A DNA stretch of 64,000 nucleotides, taken from the NCBI RefSeq assembly GCF_002095535.1, contig NZ_MLJI01000002.1, forward strand, positions 381,786 through 445,785, in the 5' to 3' direction. Below are positions 34,527-43,400 of this stretch, piece after piece. Origin of the DNA: Pantoea cypripedii (GTDB taxonomy: Bacteria; Pseudomonadota; Gammaproteobacteria; Enterobacterales; Enterobacteriaceae). The position numbers and the translations under genes are program-made. The notes below the pieces were generated by a model. The model searched no databases, was not told where the DNA came from, and saw only the letters and a program-made list of their open reading frames with translations. The stretch's first letter is position 1. Each line of letters starts with the position of its first letter.

Positions 34527-35196
34527 CCTGCACGCCCGACATTGAGATTTACAGTTCACTAATAAAACAGAAGCCAATATTACAGGTAATTAACGGTATT
34601 CCCAGCATCTTTGCCCTGCCGGACGCTTTTAAACTACGATCCCGTCAGCAGCTTATTAGCCTCATGGTTGGAGTTGAAAGAAATATCAAGCAGGAAAGAT
34701 TTTACAAGTCATAGTTACAACAAGCATTGATACTTACTTAAAATATACGGGCCTTCGGCCCGGCGGGGCGGCCTGTCAATGAGCACTCGGAGTTTCAGAA
34801 CAGCCTGGTTCCTGTCTGAGAGGGGCGCAATGCTAAAGTCTTAGCCCGGGAGTTCAGTGTGGAGGGGCTGGGTGGTAGATTCAGATGTTCAGGTTAAGCA
34901 GATACTGCCGTTTGTTGTAACTAAATGATGTCTAATTTCCCTTCAGAACTCATCGATATTCACATCTGAAAGATATTCACCCTACCACTTCCCATTACGC
35001 TCTGCTCTACTACGATCTACCCTCGCCCTTACTCAAGCCATAAAAAGCTTCTCGAATGTCTCAGGGCGTGAAGCGGGCGTTCTTGTGTGGAGCATATAGT
35101 TTGAATATAGTTAAGCCATCAGTTGGAATATAAATTGAATAAACAATAATTATTCGTATAAAACCATAGCCAATCTAAAATAAGGAAGTTGAAAAG
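34527..35196. other. Intergenic region between the LacI regulator and DUF3916
   Basis: About 670 bases without a supported gene. It contains a short GC hairpin (gggcc/ggccc) at 34748-34762 that has no T-run, and AT-rich DNA from 35090 that should carry the promoter of the following gene. Confidence 0.45.
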
Positions 35197-35739
35197 ATGA
35201 GCAGGCGTTTAGGCAGGGATAATCGTACAAAAGTTCGTAACATTCCCCGACGTATAAAATCACTTAACCGTTGGGCTGAATCCTTTCGTAACCCAGAACG
35301 TGCAATTTTTTCAATAAACGAGCGATACTGGAATTTTAAAATTCCAGTAGAAATTAATCTTATTCAAGGAAAACACAGCAAACAAAAAACTAAAGCAGAG
35401 TGTGCACAGGCCTTGATTAATGCTTGTTCTAACTTGATACACGCGACAGCAGATTGCGGTGATACACCTCGCATTACTGCCGTTATTTGCCTTCCGGATA
35501 TGTTTACCAGTGAAGTATGTTTATTTCGTTCTGAAGAATACTTTCAAGGCTTCATCGCTGAAGGTAGCTCTGAGAATGGCTCCTCAGTACTACTCAAAGA
35601 ACGTAGCCTTGCCAAGGAATGGGGGCTAACCCTCCCGGATGGTATGCAGGAATTAGGTATTACACTAGATTACTATGGTGGTGACGATCAGGATGAGTGG
35701 TTTTCAGGCGAACGCTGGTATTATGGGCAATTGCTGTAA
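35197..35739 (+). CDS. DUF3916-like hypothetical protein
   Basis: A 180-residue protein that I recognise as DUF3916-like from NIPRRIKSLNRWAESF, RYWNFKIPV and the CAQALINACSNLIHA helix. Function is unknown. Members occur next to polymorphic-toxin immunity genes. aaggaag is upstream of the ATG. It starts a run of small genes in both orientations up to 39.0 kb, of low GC content compared with the transfer region. Confidence 0.65.
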   Translation: MSRRLGRDNRTKVRNIPRRIKSLNRWAESFRNPERAIFSINERYWNFKIPVEINLIQGKHSKQKTKAECAQALINACSNLIHATADCGDTPRITAVICLPDMFTSEVCLFRSEEYFQGFIAEGSSENGSSVLLKERSLAKEWGLTLPDGMQELGITLDYYGGDDQDEWFSGERWYYGQLL

Positions 35740-35981
35740 TCGATGCAATTTGCTAAGCATTACAGATGATCTTTCATGCCCACTGCTACGCCACCTCCTG
35801 GCACATAGTTGCTCACTAAGAAGTTAGGTAGGGCCGCGATAAGCGAGGGCGGAAGTTTGCATTTGCCCTGTATGCTGATGGTGTCTGTACTATTCCTTTG
35901 TATTTCACATGGAACAGAACAGTGAAGTTTCCAGCATTCAGGACGATAATCATTAAAAATTTTGCATCTACTGTTTAAAAA

Positions 35982-36242
35982 ATGGCACTTAGAACGATTT
36001 ATAGGCATTTTCACAAAGTTTGGAAGGATACACCGTATGGACCTCTGAGTGATGCTCAACTTGCCGGTATCGCTCTAGATTGCGGCCGTGATGAAATCGC
36101 TGCAATTCACTTCGGTTTGAAACTGTTCAGGTCAGAACTTGCTGGTTGTCCTGAATGGGATTTTGACATGAAATATCAGTTGTGGGGATCTATTGATACT
36201 TTTAAGCGCCTCTTGACGCAAATAGAACAGTTGCACAAATAG
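35982..36242 (+). CDS. Small hypothetical protein
   Basis: An 86-residue frame with a protein-like end (DFDMKYQLWGSIDTFKRLLTQIEQLHK), but no good ribosome-binding site before the ATG; it may be the 3' part of a longer, lost gene. No family recognised. Confidence 0.4.
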   Translation: MALRTIYRHFHKVWKDTPYGPLSDAQLAGIALDCGRDEIAAIHFGLKLFRSELAGCPEWDFDMKYQLWGSIDTFKRLLTQIEQLHK

Positions 36243-36292
36243 GATCTGAAATTAAGTGTGAGGGAATGTGACTACATTTAGTGTTCTTCTAG

Positions 36293-36574
36293 AAACTCCG
36301 CAAACGTAACCAAGCCTGGATATCAAAGCAATTGCAACGTGCACGAGAAGACGGAATGCCGTTAAGTTTCTTTATTAACTTTCCTTCAATACGCGCGGCT
36401 GCATATAATGGTGAACGCCTCAAGCCGGACTGGAATCGCGCATTGTTTCATCAGGGGTGGGGAGAGGTGCCTATTGTTGAGTCAAATGGCTCTGTTTATT
36501 AGTTTGTGGGGTTTGGTAAGGAAGAGTTGCCTGAAGAATTGATGCCGCTGTGGGAAAATGCCCGACAGCATTGA
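36293..36574 (+). pseudogene. Gene remnant with internal amber stop
   Basis: In one frame the DNA encodes NQAWISKQLQRAREDG, FFINFPSIRAAAYNGE and KPDWNRALFHQGWGEVP, reaches a TAG at 36500-36502, and then continues in the same frame with FVGFGKEELPEELMPLWENA to a TGA. There is no start codon, so the 5' end is lost. The protein-like quality on both sides of the TAG suggests recent decay. The family is not recognised. Confidence 0.45.
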
Positions 36575-36692
36575 GTTTGATTTAATGGCTTTCAGTGTAA
36601 CTCTTCTTCCACGTAATAGAGAGTGAGGTGCTGAGGCCAACTCTTCGCTAAGAGGAGAATAATCCTGTAAGTCATTGAACGATTTTGTCCAG

Positions 36693-37007
36693 TTAAAGAT
36701 AATCAACATTGCTGACCGAATCTGCGTATCCCAAAATCCTATAACCGGTTGAAGTCTCCATTCCAGGGAGATGAATAGCCTGAAGAATAGTGCCTACCGT
36801 TGCATGCTGTTCGACTGAATTTGTCAAAATATCAAGGTACTGAATATCCAAATAGCCGCCTTCACTGAAATGGTAAAACCACTCGCTATCAACTGCGGAT
36901 TCATAGCCATTGAGAAAAGTGATTTTCCATAAGGGAGGTGATTCAATGCTAACCATTGCCATGCGGATCTCATTCCATTTTGTATTATTCATGCAGCTAT
37001 AAAGCAT
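36693..37007 (-). CDS. DUF6678-like hypothetical protein
   Basis: A 104-residue protein with NNTKWNEIRMAM at the start, a WFYHF motif and GGYLDIQYLDI in the centre, which I recognise as DUF6678-like. The ATG at 37007 has ggaagg five bases upstream; the alternative ATG at 36992 has none. Small single-domain proteins of this kind often are immunity factors, but that is a guess. Confidence 0.6.
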   Translation of the reverse strand: MLYSCMNNTKWNEIRMAMVSIESPPLWKITFLNGYESAVDSEWFYHFSEGGYLDIQYLDILTNSVEQHATVGTILQAIHLPGMETSTGYRILGYADSVSNVDYL

Positions 37008-37119
37008 TCGAACCTTCCTAGACCTGCTCTTGACAGATTAACACGCTACATGGATAACGACGTCAACATATGGCACGAAGCAGCCCACAACAACTATTCT
37101 TGAATATCAAGAATGATAC

Positions 37120-37431
37120 TTAGTCAAATGTTGCAGATGGCTTTTCGTTCTCTGGTGACCAATAGCCACCACTGCCATGGTATGTCTCAGCTCCTAATAC
37201 AAACTGAGTACCGCAATGCTTACATCCAAAATGATAATCAACTATATCGCCCCATATCATCTTTTCAGCACACTCATTAAAGCTATATTGGTTCCATTCA
37301 TCAGTTGCTTCAATCTCGGTTAAAATCCCTTCGTTAAGCGCATGCTTCGCAATACGAATTGCCTTGCGTAAGTGTTCAGGATGACGGATGACGTATTTGA
37401 CACATAGATCCTGACAGTGCTCACAACTCAT
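37120..37431 (-). CDS. Small zinc-ribbon-like hypothetical protein
   Basis: A 103-residue protein with two CxxC pairs, CEHC near the N-terminus and CKHC near residue 70, spaced for a zinc ribbon around a helical insert. ATG 37431 has ggaggga seven bases upstream, so the longer frames are not preferred. Function unknown. Confidence 0.6.
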   Translation of the reverse strand: MSCEHCQDLCVKYVIRHPEHLRKAIRIAKHALNEGILTEIEATDEWNQYSFNECAEKMIWGDIVDYHFGCKHCGTQFVLGAETYHGSGGYWSPENEKPSATFD

Positions 37432-37567
37432 CAAAAATCCCTCCATAATGATAATTTCTTGCCAAGGTTTAGCCTGCTCACACAATATAACGCATGGTAA
37501 TTGTTTCCTTCCTAAAAGACATTAGCTATGTCCACATATGGCACACAGGAGACGTTCAGGTCCATCA

Positions 37568-37801
37568 TTACGCCTGCTTTGCTGGCGGAAGCAATTTTTT
37601 CGCTTCGATAATGAGCTTTTCAATCTCTTCCAGAGGTATGCTTCCTTCGTAGCATGAGAAAAAAAACTCGTGAGTTACATCGGAATAGAAGACTTCAGCG
37701 ATTTGCCTGAGTGGGGATGTTCCAGCCTCAGACAGTTCGAGGTACATACCATCACGGATGATGTCGCTTCCACGGACCAGGTTATATTTAGTCTTAGCCA
37801 T
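37568..37801 (-). CDS. Small acidic hypothetical protein
   Basis: A 77-residue protein with ggaaag upstream of the ATG. The sequence has a strand-rich start (YNLVRGSDIIRDGMYLEL) and a C-terminal helix (LEEIEKLIIEAKKLLPP). No motif recognised. It lies among other orphan small genes. Confidence 0.5.
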   Translation of the reverse strand: MAKTKYNLVRGSDIIRDGMYLELSEAGTSPLRQIAEVFYSDVTHEFFFSCYEGSIPLEEIEKLIIEAKKLLPPAKQA

Positions 37802-38102
37802 TTAGTTAACTTTCCATTTTTCATGTTAATGATGCCTCTGGTCGAACTCCATGAAACCTAATGTATATCCCAGAAGGTAGCTTGCACAGGCCCGCATAGA
37901 GCAAGCTGTGGGCATTTTATGATTAATCTCAGCCTTTCTGACGAGTATTTTACTCGTCTTAATTCGGCACTTATCAATACGCTGGACATAACATCCCTGT
38001 TTCGCGCCTCACGTCAGAAGCTACAGCAATATTGCATAATGTCTTTTATAAGCGCCGGTTTTATGTTTTCCTGTTTTTATTCATCGCAATAAGGACATCA
38101 GC

Positions 38103-38384
38103 ATGAAAATTTACTGGTCACTCAGAAGCATTCCTGAACTTTCACAACTGCCATCAAAAGAGTGTGGCAAACGTTGGAATGAAGTCTATACCTCTACCTT
38201 CCGGCACTGGGAAACGTGGGCCGGGCTGGCACTCTGTGCACTCTTATCCGGCATGGGTGTAAAATTTTTTGGTATACCGGGTGTTATCATCATGGGAGCG
38301 ATTGCTGGATTTCTTTACAGCCAGGTCGTTATTCATGTTGCACGCAAATATTACAGAAAACGCTTACTGGGTGAATCAGTCTGA
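38103..38384 (+). CDS. Small membrane protein
   Basis: A 93-residue protein with two hydrophobic helices (about 39-52 and 57-75) and basic ends. aagga is upstream of the ATG. It is followed by another small two-helix membrane protein, so the pair may be one operon. Function unknown; small membrane proteins at such loci can be exclusion or immunity factors. Confidence 0.6.
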   Translation: MKIYWSLRSIPELSQLPSKECGKRWNEVYTSTFRHWETWAGLALCALLSGMGVKFFGIPGVIIMGAIAGFLYSQVVIHVARKYYRKRLLGESV

Positions 38385-38443
38385 TACCTCAGGCTGAACC
38401 TTGAAAATCATACAGGGCAACAGGCAGAATCAGGGAGGATGAG

Positions 38444-38635
38444 ATGAAGCATTATGTGATTGAGTTCGTCTTTAGCGCCGTATGCTTCTCGGTATTGTGG
38501 GGCATGTCCATGTGGTTCGCACAGTGGAAAAAAGCCGGTTTTTCATCACGAAAAGCTACCTGCATATCTTTAATTACAGGTCTGCTTTACGCATCTGGAT
38601 TTCTTCTACTTAGGTATGTCAGGCACCATTTTTAA
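38444..38635 (+). CDS. Small two-helix membrane protein
   Basis: A 63-residue protein with two membrane segments (residues 6-26 and 40-57) joined by a basic loop (QWKKAGFSSRKAT). A strong gggagg site precedes the ATG. It lies 59 bases after the preceding membrane-protein gene. Function unknown. Confidence 0.6.
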   Translation: MKHYVIEFVFSAVCFSVLWGMSMWFAQWKKAGFSSRKATCISLITGLLYASGFLLLRYVRHHF

Positions 38636-38648
38636 TATAAAAATTCTA

Positions 38649-39008
38649 TCAGGAACCACCAGCAGCACACTCTGCAAGCTTCTCAATCACAGATTTTGGA
38701 TCAGCAGATAAATACTCCATTACGTTTAACCATATGATTTTATGTTTGTCGAATCCGCGATGAAAGAATTGATACCGAAGGCCTGGGGCACAGACGAGAA
38801 GAGCAGGAGAGCGTGCTATCAGTATCTCTATATCTGACTCCGTATCGTCAGCAATAACTTTCCATTCAAGACCCAACCGGTCCACCTCGCTCTGAAGACT
38901 CTGGATGTATTTCCTGGTAAAAGCGTATGGGAAAAACCCTTTCTGTAAAGGTGAACGACCTAATGTCGGGCTGGGACTATGAATAAAGTAAATGGTTTTT
39001 TTGGTCAT
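38649..39008 (-). CDS. Hypothetical protein beside the replicon
   Basis: A 119-residue protein with a hydrophobic first strand (TIYFIHSPSPTLG) and a central LLVCAPGLRYQFF stretch. The fold looks like an alpha/beta Rossmann-like unit, but I cannot name the family. The ribosome-binding site is weak. It faces the origin region. Confidence 0.5.
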   Translation of the reverse strand: MTKKTIYFIHSPSPTLGRSPLQKGFFPYAFTRKYIQSLQSEVDRLGLEWKVIADDTESDIEILIARSPALLVCAPGLRYQFFHRGFDKHKIIWLNVMEYLSADPKSVIEKLAECAAGGS

Positions 39009-39049
39009 GTCTTTATACTACATCGAGCCCCCTTTTTCATCCCACTGAA

Positions 39050-39296
39050 AATTGATTCTTCTATAGATATTTTCTTTTACTGACCACTGGTCAGGAATGT
39101 ATTGCTGTTAAGCGTTAAAATGGATGCAGGAAGCCAGCTCTCATCATTTGCAGGTAGCTGTGGATAGAAAGTTTCTCAAGGACATCATCCCAGGATACAT
39201 CCCAAAAGAGGCTCAGGACTGGCAGGTCAGTCAACTTTCCATAGCTGCACCAGCAACATCACCGCCAGTTAAGGCGGTACAATGAAAATTGAAAAT
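39050..39296 (-). other. Candidate replication origin (oriR) with DnaA box
   Basis: Downstream of repA in the same orientation. At 39159-39167 the minus strand reads ctatccaca, eight of nine matches to the DnaA box ttatccaca, about 130 bases after the repA stop. Further out (39050-39100) the DNA is AT-rich. This order (repA, spacer, DnaA box, AT-rich DNA) fits RepFIIA origins. Exact limits cannot be set by eye. Confidence 0.55.
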
Positions 39297-40229
39297 TTAA
39301 TAAACTGAATCAGAAACGCTGGCTTCGTGCGAAACCCCAAGCTCCAGATAATTCAGATTCAGCCAGACCAGGCGATCAAAGCTGTCACTATCCATATTGA
39401 ACAGCTCATGATTTGGCAGCGTCCTGATAAGCCAGGAAGACATGACATGCCTCCTCTCATCCAGAGGCAGCAAAGCCAGACGTTTTCTTTGTTTCCCTCG
39501 CACCACATTCTTACGCCGCTGGCGAAGCGTGTTTATCCGAGCATTTTCATACCAGTGATTACGCGCTTCCCGAACAGAAGCCATCGTACCGGGTTCAGCA
39601 TGGGTCTGCCCTTCTGTTTCCAGCCTGGCATTACGCTGTGCCAGTAACTTATCTATATTCACACCACATAACTGCCAGAAGCGTTCGGTCAGCCTGATGT
39701 GTCGGGGCATCCAGTACTTTTCTACCGGATCCCACTCAAGATCCGGTATTTCGATGATCCCGAACCTGGCGAGTTCCGGTAACAGTCGGGACAGACGTGA
39801 TGGCTCTACCCGGGTCTCAGGAATGATGTTGCCGTCCTCATCCTTTGCACTCAGTTCTGCCGCCAGTCGGCCTACATTTGCCGTCACTATCCAGGTTGCC
39901 AGATCCGCGCGCTGGACCAGCAACGGGAAGATAGCGTCAATCAGCGCCTGCCGCTCTGGTCTGAAATTACGCACCCGTCCCACCGCTTTGCGCAGAAAGA
40001 CGAAATAGGGATCGAGAGATACCCTTCTGCGCAGCCGCCGGATCCCGGTCACTTTATCCCTGATAACCAGCTGCCGCATGGCATGCCCCAGTTCACCCGG
40101 AAGGGGGCGGTAATCTTTTGGCGCAAACCATTCAGGATGCGGACACTTGCAGGTTGTTGAATGCATTCCCCGATGGCGGCGATCTGCACGCTTCCAGATC
40201 TGCCGGGCAGTATTTAACTTATCCACCAT
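39297..40229 (-). CDS. repA: RepFIIA-type replication initiator RepA
   Basis: About 310 residues from ATG 40229, or 313 from the in-frame GTG 40238. The body has the IncFII RepA style: basic N-terminus, VSLDPYFVFLRKAVGRV, an internal winged-helix segment (EPSRLSRLLPELARFGIIEIPDLEWDPVE in pieces) and an arginine-rich C-terminal helix (RINTLRQRRKNVV). It would bind the origin downstream and start replication in cis. The start lies within the tap frame, so translation is probably coupled to the leader and controlled by CopA antisense RNA. Confidence 0.88.
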   Translation of the reverse strand: MVDKLNTARQIWKRADRRHRGMHSTTCKCPHPEWFAPKDYRPLPGELGHAMRQLVIRDKVTGIRRLRRRVSLDPYFVFLRKAVGRVRNFRPERQALIDAIFPLLVQRADLATWIVTANVGRLAAELSAKDEDGNIIPETRVEPSRLSRLLPELARFGIIEIPDLEWDPVEKYWMPRHIRLTERFWQLCGVNIDKLLAQRNARLETEGQTHAEPGTMASVREARNHWYENARINTLRQRRKNVVRGKQRKRLALLPLDERRHVMSSWLIRTLPNHELFNMDSDSFDRLVWLNLNYLELGVSHEASVSDSVY

Positions 40230-40290
40230 AACCTGCACTTACGCCGCTCAACAGCAGCGTGCACAGAAAATATTCCATTTTTCCGGTCAT
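40219..40290 (-). CDS. tap: Tap-like RepA leader peptide
   Basis: A 23-residue frame beginning MTGKMEYFLC and ending SAGYGG, overlapping the start of repA. It resembles the Tap peptide of R1/R100-type plasmids, which begins with a similar M.GK..FFLC pattern and has SAG near the end. Translation of tap opens the repA start, and CopA blocks tap. The stop is at 40219-40221, just behind the repA start codon. Confidence 0.8.
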   Translation of the reverse strand: MTGKMEYFLCTLLLSGVSAGYGG

Positions 40291-40304
40291 AATTTTATAC
40301 TCTG

Positions 40305-40395
40305 CGCACAGGGCAATATGTCCTGTGTGGTTGAAGACAGCCCCGTTAATCTTCCAGGTCGCCAAACTCAGGAAAGATTTTCGGGGTTTTCCTTT
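40305..40395 (+). ncRNA. copA: CopA-type antisense RNA controlling repA
   Basis: On the plus strand, opposite the repA leader, two stem-loops are visible. The first is 40307-40327 (cacagg / cctgtg). The second is 40341-40386 (ccccgttaatctt / aagattttcgggg) with a T-run that also ends transcription. The loop of the second contains gtcgccaaa, giving uuuggcg in the repA message, a YUNR-type kissing loop. The loop and terminator closely resemble CopA of IncFII plasmids. A -10-like tatact is at 40296-40301. Its amount sets copy number and incompatibility. Confidence 0.85.
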
Positions 40396-40402
40396 TATGG
40401 GG

Positions 40403-43400
40403 TTACTCCAGCGTTTTAGAACGCTCCGGCAACAGTTCAGGGGTATGCTCATGACGGGAGTGGCGGGAGATGTTTGCCTCGTCATTCATGAATGGGGGTT
40501 TTTCGGGTTTATCCATATCCGGGGCGTGATTCATGACATCTGCCCATGCGCTGTCCCTGTCGAGCAGGGTGTCTTCCGGCAGGTCTTGCCGGTCACTTTC
40601 TGCCAGCAGGTGCTCTTTTTCCGCTGTGCTATTCGGGATATGTTCATCCTTTTCCATCCGCACAGCGGCTTTAACTGCCTTTTCAAGCTCTTCGTCTTCC
40701 TTACGCGCCAGTTCCTCACCACCGGCTTCTTCTGCAGCCTCCGTTTTTTGTTCATCTGAACGTTCACTGTAGTCAGTAACCAGCACTATCTGACTACCGG
40801 GATGCGCCACCATCATCGCTGTCGCTTCCCTGATATCCGCGGCCTCCAGCGTTTCTGCATGAGGTTCACCCATCTGCAGAACGATGCGTTCACCGTCCGC
40901 TGCCCCCTTATAGTGGGCACGGCTGAAATCCATCAGGCCGGTCGCGGGAGAAACAGGAACATGCCAGTTACCCCGTTGTTTCCCGTATGAATTCATCACC
41001 GGCCAGAGCAGTTCCGGGGTCCGGCCCGACAGAAATCGTGCATCAACTGTAAGATGCTGTTCGGTTTTCGCCGCCAGCAACGTTTCCGAAACCGGCAGGC
41101 TTTTGTTCCACAGATGCATTTCACGCCCGGCGCGGATATCCTCAGCCCGCATCAACACATCGTGCACGGTTTCGCGCTCTCCGCTGTGGTGGGCGACTGC
41201 CGACAGCCACCTTTCCATGTCATCTGCATACACCTGGATATGGTTTTTCGCACGGGAAAGCGCTACGTAGGTGCTGTCCAGCGCTGCCATCATTATTCTG
41301 CTCCCTTCGGCCCCTACCAGCGCGATGACATAAGGAATGGAGGCACCCTGTGAGCTGTAAGTCGTCACGGCGTAGCCATAATCGATATGCTGATCGGTGT
41401 GCGCTCCAGCCGGATCGAGAGTCAGGATTCTTCCACCGGTATCAAGCAACAATTTACCCTCATCCGTGATGCCGCTGATAACGGCCATATCGCTTGCACG
41501 CAGATTGCGCTCACGATCGGTCGCGGTGAGCCTGACTTTTTCACCGATACTGAATTCACGCTCCTGCTTTTGGAAAACGGCCACGTCTTCTTTACGCAGC
41601 TCAGCAGGCCTGACCCAGCGATCGGTCTTGCCATCCAGCCCGTTCATTCTGATCACTCCGCTGTCCGTATCGGTCGTACCAATGCCGTAATAGTGTTCGC
41701 CCATCCTGACGACATTGCCGCTCTGCCTCTGCCAGAATGCCTGAAGACCCAGATCAGCGTGGGTATTATTGACCCTGATGAGTACCGGAAGCGTGACACT
41801 GTCACCTAACACCACATCCTCTTTCAGCCGCAGGTGAATCGCGTTGTTTATCGCCATGCGGTCAATGTTCAGCTCGGCCACGATAAGCGTATCGGCGCGC
41901 GCCTGAGCCGTCCGACCGCAGTAGTCATCTGCAATCACCGCGTGCAGATCGGTTCCCTCCTCTTCTTCAGCCGTTGTCAGCAATTTCCCATCAACCGTGC
42001 TGGCTGGCGGAATAAAGGCACCCTTCTGACGTGGCACCACTGCCGGTACCGTGGTGGCTGTGACACGCAGGGCCTCCCGGACATTGCCTGCAATCATGGC
42101 TTCAACGACAGGTCGCAGCGCAGGAACCTGACGAATAATTTCCTGCATCACCGCCCTGTCCGCGGCACTGCGGTCAAGAGCAAGTGCGAAAGGTACGCCG
42201 GACTCCAGTGACTTAAGCTGGTCACGGTCACCACTCAGCACCGCGCGACCACTTCCGTCGGTAATGACCGTCAGCAGAGAAGCCAGCTGAGCATTCCCGT
42301 TCATGGAGGATTCATCGATAATGAACAGCGTATTGCCGTAATCACGGGACTGCCCGGCGGCCTGCCACTGGCTGTTTTCACTCAGGAAACTGGCTATCGT
42401 CTGTGCGGGGATCCCCGCCCCGCTCAGTTCACTCACCGCCCGGTGGGTCGGTGCCAGCCCGATAATCTCAGGTGGGTTTTCCAGCTGCCTGAGTGCTGCC
42501 GCTACGGTACGAAACTGTGTAGTTTTGCCGGTACCGGCATACCCCTGAATGGCGGTGATTCTGTCTACTGATGTCAGGATAAGTTGTGCTGCCTGTAGCT
42601 GCCCCCCGGTCAGCTGACCACTTTCCCGCTGGCTGAGGCCGGAAGTCGATAGTGGGTGCACACTACGTTTTCCTTCCGTGATATGACGCAGGATGGTGAC
42701 TTCGTTATCAAAATTCTCACGCGTGATAAAACTCCCGCCTGCGCCCTGTTCCGCAGCCAGCGGAAAAATATCCCCTCGCGTCTGGAGCCTCAGCAGTTCC
42801 TGCTCAGCACGTTCCAGGCTGATATGGCTCTCGCTGGTTGTCACCTCAGCTATGACCTCTATCCCGCTGAAGGTCACGCCCGTACCCGTGGCTTTTTCAA
42901 TCGCCAGACGCATGGCCCGTTCCGGATACGACATCCTGCTTGCCTCGACACTACGCAGGGCATGCTTAATGCAGTCTGCTCCGGACACCGTTTTCAGGCT
43001 TTGCGTTACAGTCACTGACGGGCGATTTTCTGCCAGGCGACGGTTGATGGTGCTCTCATCCAGAGGGGTAAAGGCAATCACCCTGTCTCCGCTACGCCGG
43101 AGAAGATTGACTGTCGGATCTGTAACTTCCTTTGCAGCCAGCACGGCAATGACGTTGCCGCTCGTGCTTCGGGTCGCTCCGAACGGCTCCACGTAATCGT
43201 AATCCACATACAAAGGCGCGTTCCCGTTCACATGCATCGTCTCCCCTTTTGTGTTCTCCATCACAAATTTCTCTTTAAACAGCCAGTTACCCTGTCTGAC
43301 ACGAAGAACGGTGAGTTTTTCACTGCCAGGCGCTTTCGGGCTATGAAAAGCGGTGGTGCGCAGCTGCTCGCCTTCCCGAATCTGCAGCTTTTTTTCACGA

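Noticed and set aside
34748..34762. GC hairpin gggcc/ggccc as a terminator
   Set aside because: It is followed by GC-rich DNA and not by a T-run, and no gene ends close by.
35760..36059. 99-codon minus-strand frame
   Set aside because: Contradicts the more protein-like plus-strand frame starting at 35982 and has no good start signal, although a chance of a real short gene remains.
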